From positions 1-17,208 of the forward strand of contig CAISDR010000140.1 in assembly GCA_903884125.1 (NCBI GenBank): DNA of 17,208 nucleotides, read 5' to 3'. The DNA comes from an uncultured bacterium. Its GTDB lineage: Bacteria > Pseudomonadota > Alphaproteobacteria > CAISDR01. A program made the translations under genes and the position numbers. Position 1 is the stretch's first letter; each line of letters begins with the position of its first letter. Positions 15,939-17,208 of this stretch are shown here, piece by piece. Under the pieces are notes generated by a model, which was not told the origin of the DNA, searched no databases, and saw only the letters and a list, made by a program, of their open reading frames with translations.

Positions 15939-17208
15939 TCAGCGGATCAGTGGTGACCAGGCCGGATCAGAGGCATCCCCGGGGGTTACAACCTCGCGTT
16001 CGTTCTGTCCGGTAAGGTCAACTGACCACAAACGCGTGGTTGCGCGCCCCTGGCTGTCATAGCGGGATTGCCGAAAGAACATGACAACCCGGCCATTGGG
16101 TGACCACGTCGGACCTTCGTCCTGAAAGCTCTCGGTCAGGATCCGCTCGCCGGTACCATCCGGGCGGATGACCCCGATCGCAAACACGCCTTTATGGGCG
16201 TATCGGGTAAAGGCGATCAGATCGCCACGCGGCGACCAGACGGGTGTGGCATATCGGCCTTCGGCAAAGCTGATCCGTTTAACCGAGCTGCCATCGGCAT
16301 TCATCACATAGATCTGCTGGGTGCCCCCACGGTCAGACGCAAATGTGATCTGCTGGCCATCAGGCGAATAGGAAGGCGAGGTATCAATCGCGTTCGAATC
16401 CGTCAGCCTGCGAGTGGCGCGGGTTTTCAGATCCATGGCCCACAGATTGGTGGTGCCATTCACCGCCAGGCTCATGATGACCCGGTCACCCGTGGGTGAA
16501 AAACGCGGGGCAAAGGTCATGCCGGGGAAATCGCCGACAATTTCCTGCTGGCCGGTTTCAAGGTTCAGGATATAGACCCGGGGCTTGCCCTGACGATAGG
16601 ACATATAGGTTATTTCCTGGGATGCCGGATTAAAGCGCGGGGTCAGCGCCAGTTCGCGGCCAGCGGTCAGATAGCGCACATTGGCCCCGTCCTGATCCAT
16701 GATCGCCAGACGTTTGACCCGGTTGGTACGCGGACCGCTTTCGGACACGAACACCACGCGGGTATCAAAATACCCGCTCTCGCCGGTCACACGTTCATAG
16801 ATCGCATCGGCCACAATATGGGCAACACGCCGCCATGAATCCGGGGTGGCGTAATACAGGTTGCCGGTCATCTGGACTTCGCCAAACACATCCCACAGTC
16901 GGAATTCTACCTTCAGCCGCCCATCGGACTCGATCGAGGCCCGGCCATGGGCCAATGCCTGGGCATTGATAATCCGCCAGTCGGCAAAACGCGGCTGTGT
17001 GTCCACATCCACCTGCTTTTGAACAAAGGCATTCTGATCAATCGGCTTGAACAGGCCCGAGCGTTCCAGGTCAGCCGCCACCACGCGGGCTATATCAGTC
17101 CCGATACGCTGTTCCTGGGGACCGGCTCCGGTAAAATTGGGCAGCGCAATGGGGATCGGCTGGGTCACCCCCCGGCGCAGATCCAGTTCCACGAGCGCTT
17201 TGGCCGGG
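15939..17208 (-). CDS. tolB: Tol-Pal system protein TolB, 5' end missing
   Basis: TolB is the periplasmic component of the Tol-Pal system; it binds Pal and TolA and cycles between them during envelope constriction. The gene runs off the right edge: about 422 codons are present, while the signal peptide and the first mature residues are outside. The N-terminal domain is visible from ELDLRRGVTQPIPIALPNF onward; the C-terminal six-bladed propeller shows repeated WD40-like blades such as SPDGQQITFASDRGG and QQIYVMNADGSSVKRIS, SPRGDLIAFTRY and SPNGRVVMFF, and the protein ends in PAWSPLIR. A GTG at 17192 is an internal valine codon, not the start: the reading frame continues upstream with the expected PAKAL. 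It is followed by pal after 317 bases, and tolA, tolR and tolQ are expected beyond the window. Confidence 0.96.
   Translation of the reverse strand, partial: PAKALVELDLRRGVTQPIPIALPNFTGAGPQEQRIGTDIARVVAADLERSGLFKPIDQNAFVQKQVDVDTQPRFADWRIINAQALAHGRASIESDGRLKVEFRLWDVFGEVQMTGNLYYATPDSWRRVAHIVADAIYERVTGESGYFDTRVVFVSESGPRTNRVKRLAIMDQDGANVRYLTAGRELALTPRFNPASQEITYMSYRQGKPRVYILNLETGQQEIVGDFPGMTFAPRFSPTGDRVIMSLAVNGTTNLWAMDLKTRATRRLTDSNAIDTSPSYSPDGQQITFASDRGGTQQIYVMNADGSSVKRISFAEGRYATPVWSPRGDLIAFTRYAHKGVFAIGVIRPDGTGERILTESFQDEGPTWSPNGRVVMFFRQSRYDSQGRATTRLWSVDLTGQNEREVVTPGDASDPAWSPLIR

Noticed and set aside
17190..17192. GTG as the start of TolB
   Set aside because: The frame continues to the window edge with sequence expected of the mature N-terminus, and no signal peptide is present, so the gene is simply truncated by the window.

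Overview
This window looks like an ordinary chromosomal segment of an alphaproteobacterium. The strongest evidence is the right half, where tolB, pal, cpoB (ybgF), tilS and ftsH lie in that order on the minus strand, an arrangement common in Alphaproteobacteria. FtsH also has the alphaproteobacterial-type N-terminus (NNLRNVVLW). Most genes are GC-rich and several use GTG or TTG starts. Nothing in the sequence fixes the genus. I see no tRNA, rRNA, CRISPR array, transposase, integrase or phage gene.

Layout, left to right. (1) 67-1239 (+): an AT-richer CgeB-like glycosyltransferase, probably the edge of a glycan locus lying to the left. (2) 1300-1935 (-): a glutathione S-transferase, convergent with the glycosyltransferase and divergent from the next block. 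(3) 2047-5530 (+): three genes with 4-base stop/start overlaps, encoding an M17 leucyl-aminopeptidase-type peptidase, an SH3/NlpC-P60 cell-wall peptidase and a DUF445 membrane protein. Peptidoglycan-peptide turnover is the likely theme. (4) 5654-5950 (-): a small exported PepSY-like protein with a clear intrinsic terminator. (5) 6184-10199: a TetR-family repressor (-) divergent from an operon (+) of a type I extradiol dioxygenase, a fumarylacetoacetate-hydrolase-family protein and an FAD-dependent aromatic hydroxylase. A perfect inverted repeat between the divergent genes is the likely TetR operator. Together they read as a small, incomplete, regulated ring-hydroxylation and meta-cleavage cassette. 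(6) 10222-17208 (-): ftsH, tilS, cpoB, pal and a 5'-truncated tolB, covering membrane proteolysis, tRNA-Ile2 lysidine synthesis and the Tol-Pal envelope system.

Non-coding DNA holds several clear structures: an 11-bp stem terminator at 5543-5570, a perfect 15-bp hairpin between the convergent FMO and ftsH genes that includes part of the FMO stop codon, two hairpins in the unusually long pal-cpoB gap, operator-like palindromes at 6033-6048 and 6871-6886, and a foldable leader upstream of ftsH.

I found no convincing undescribed defence or mobile system. The most rewarding targets are the aromatic cassette with its operator, the peptidase/DUF445 operon, and the split-up transcription suggested for the Tol-Pal cluster.
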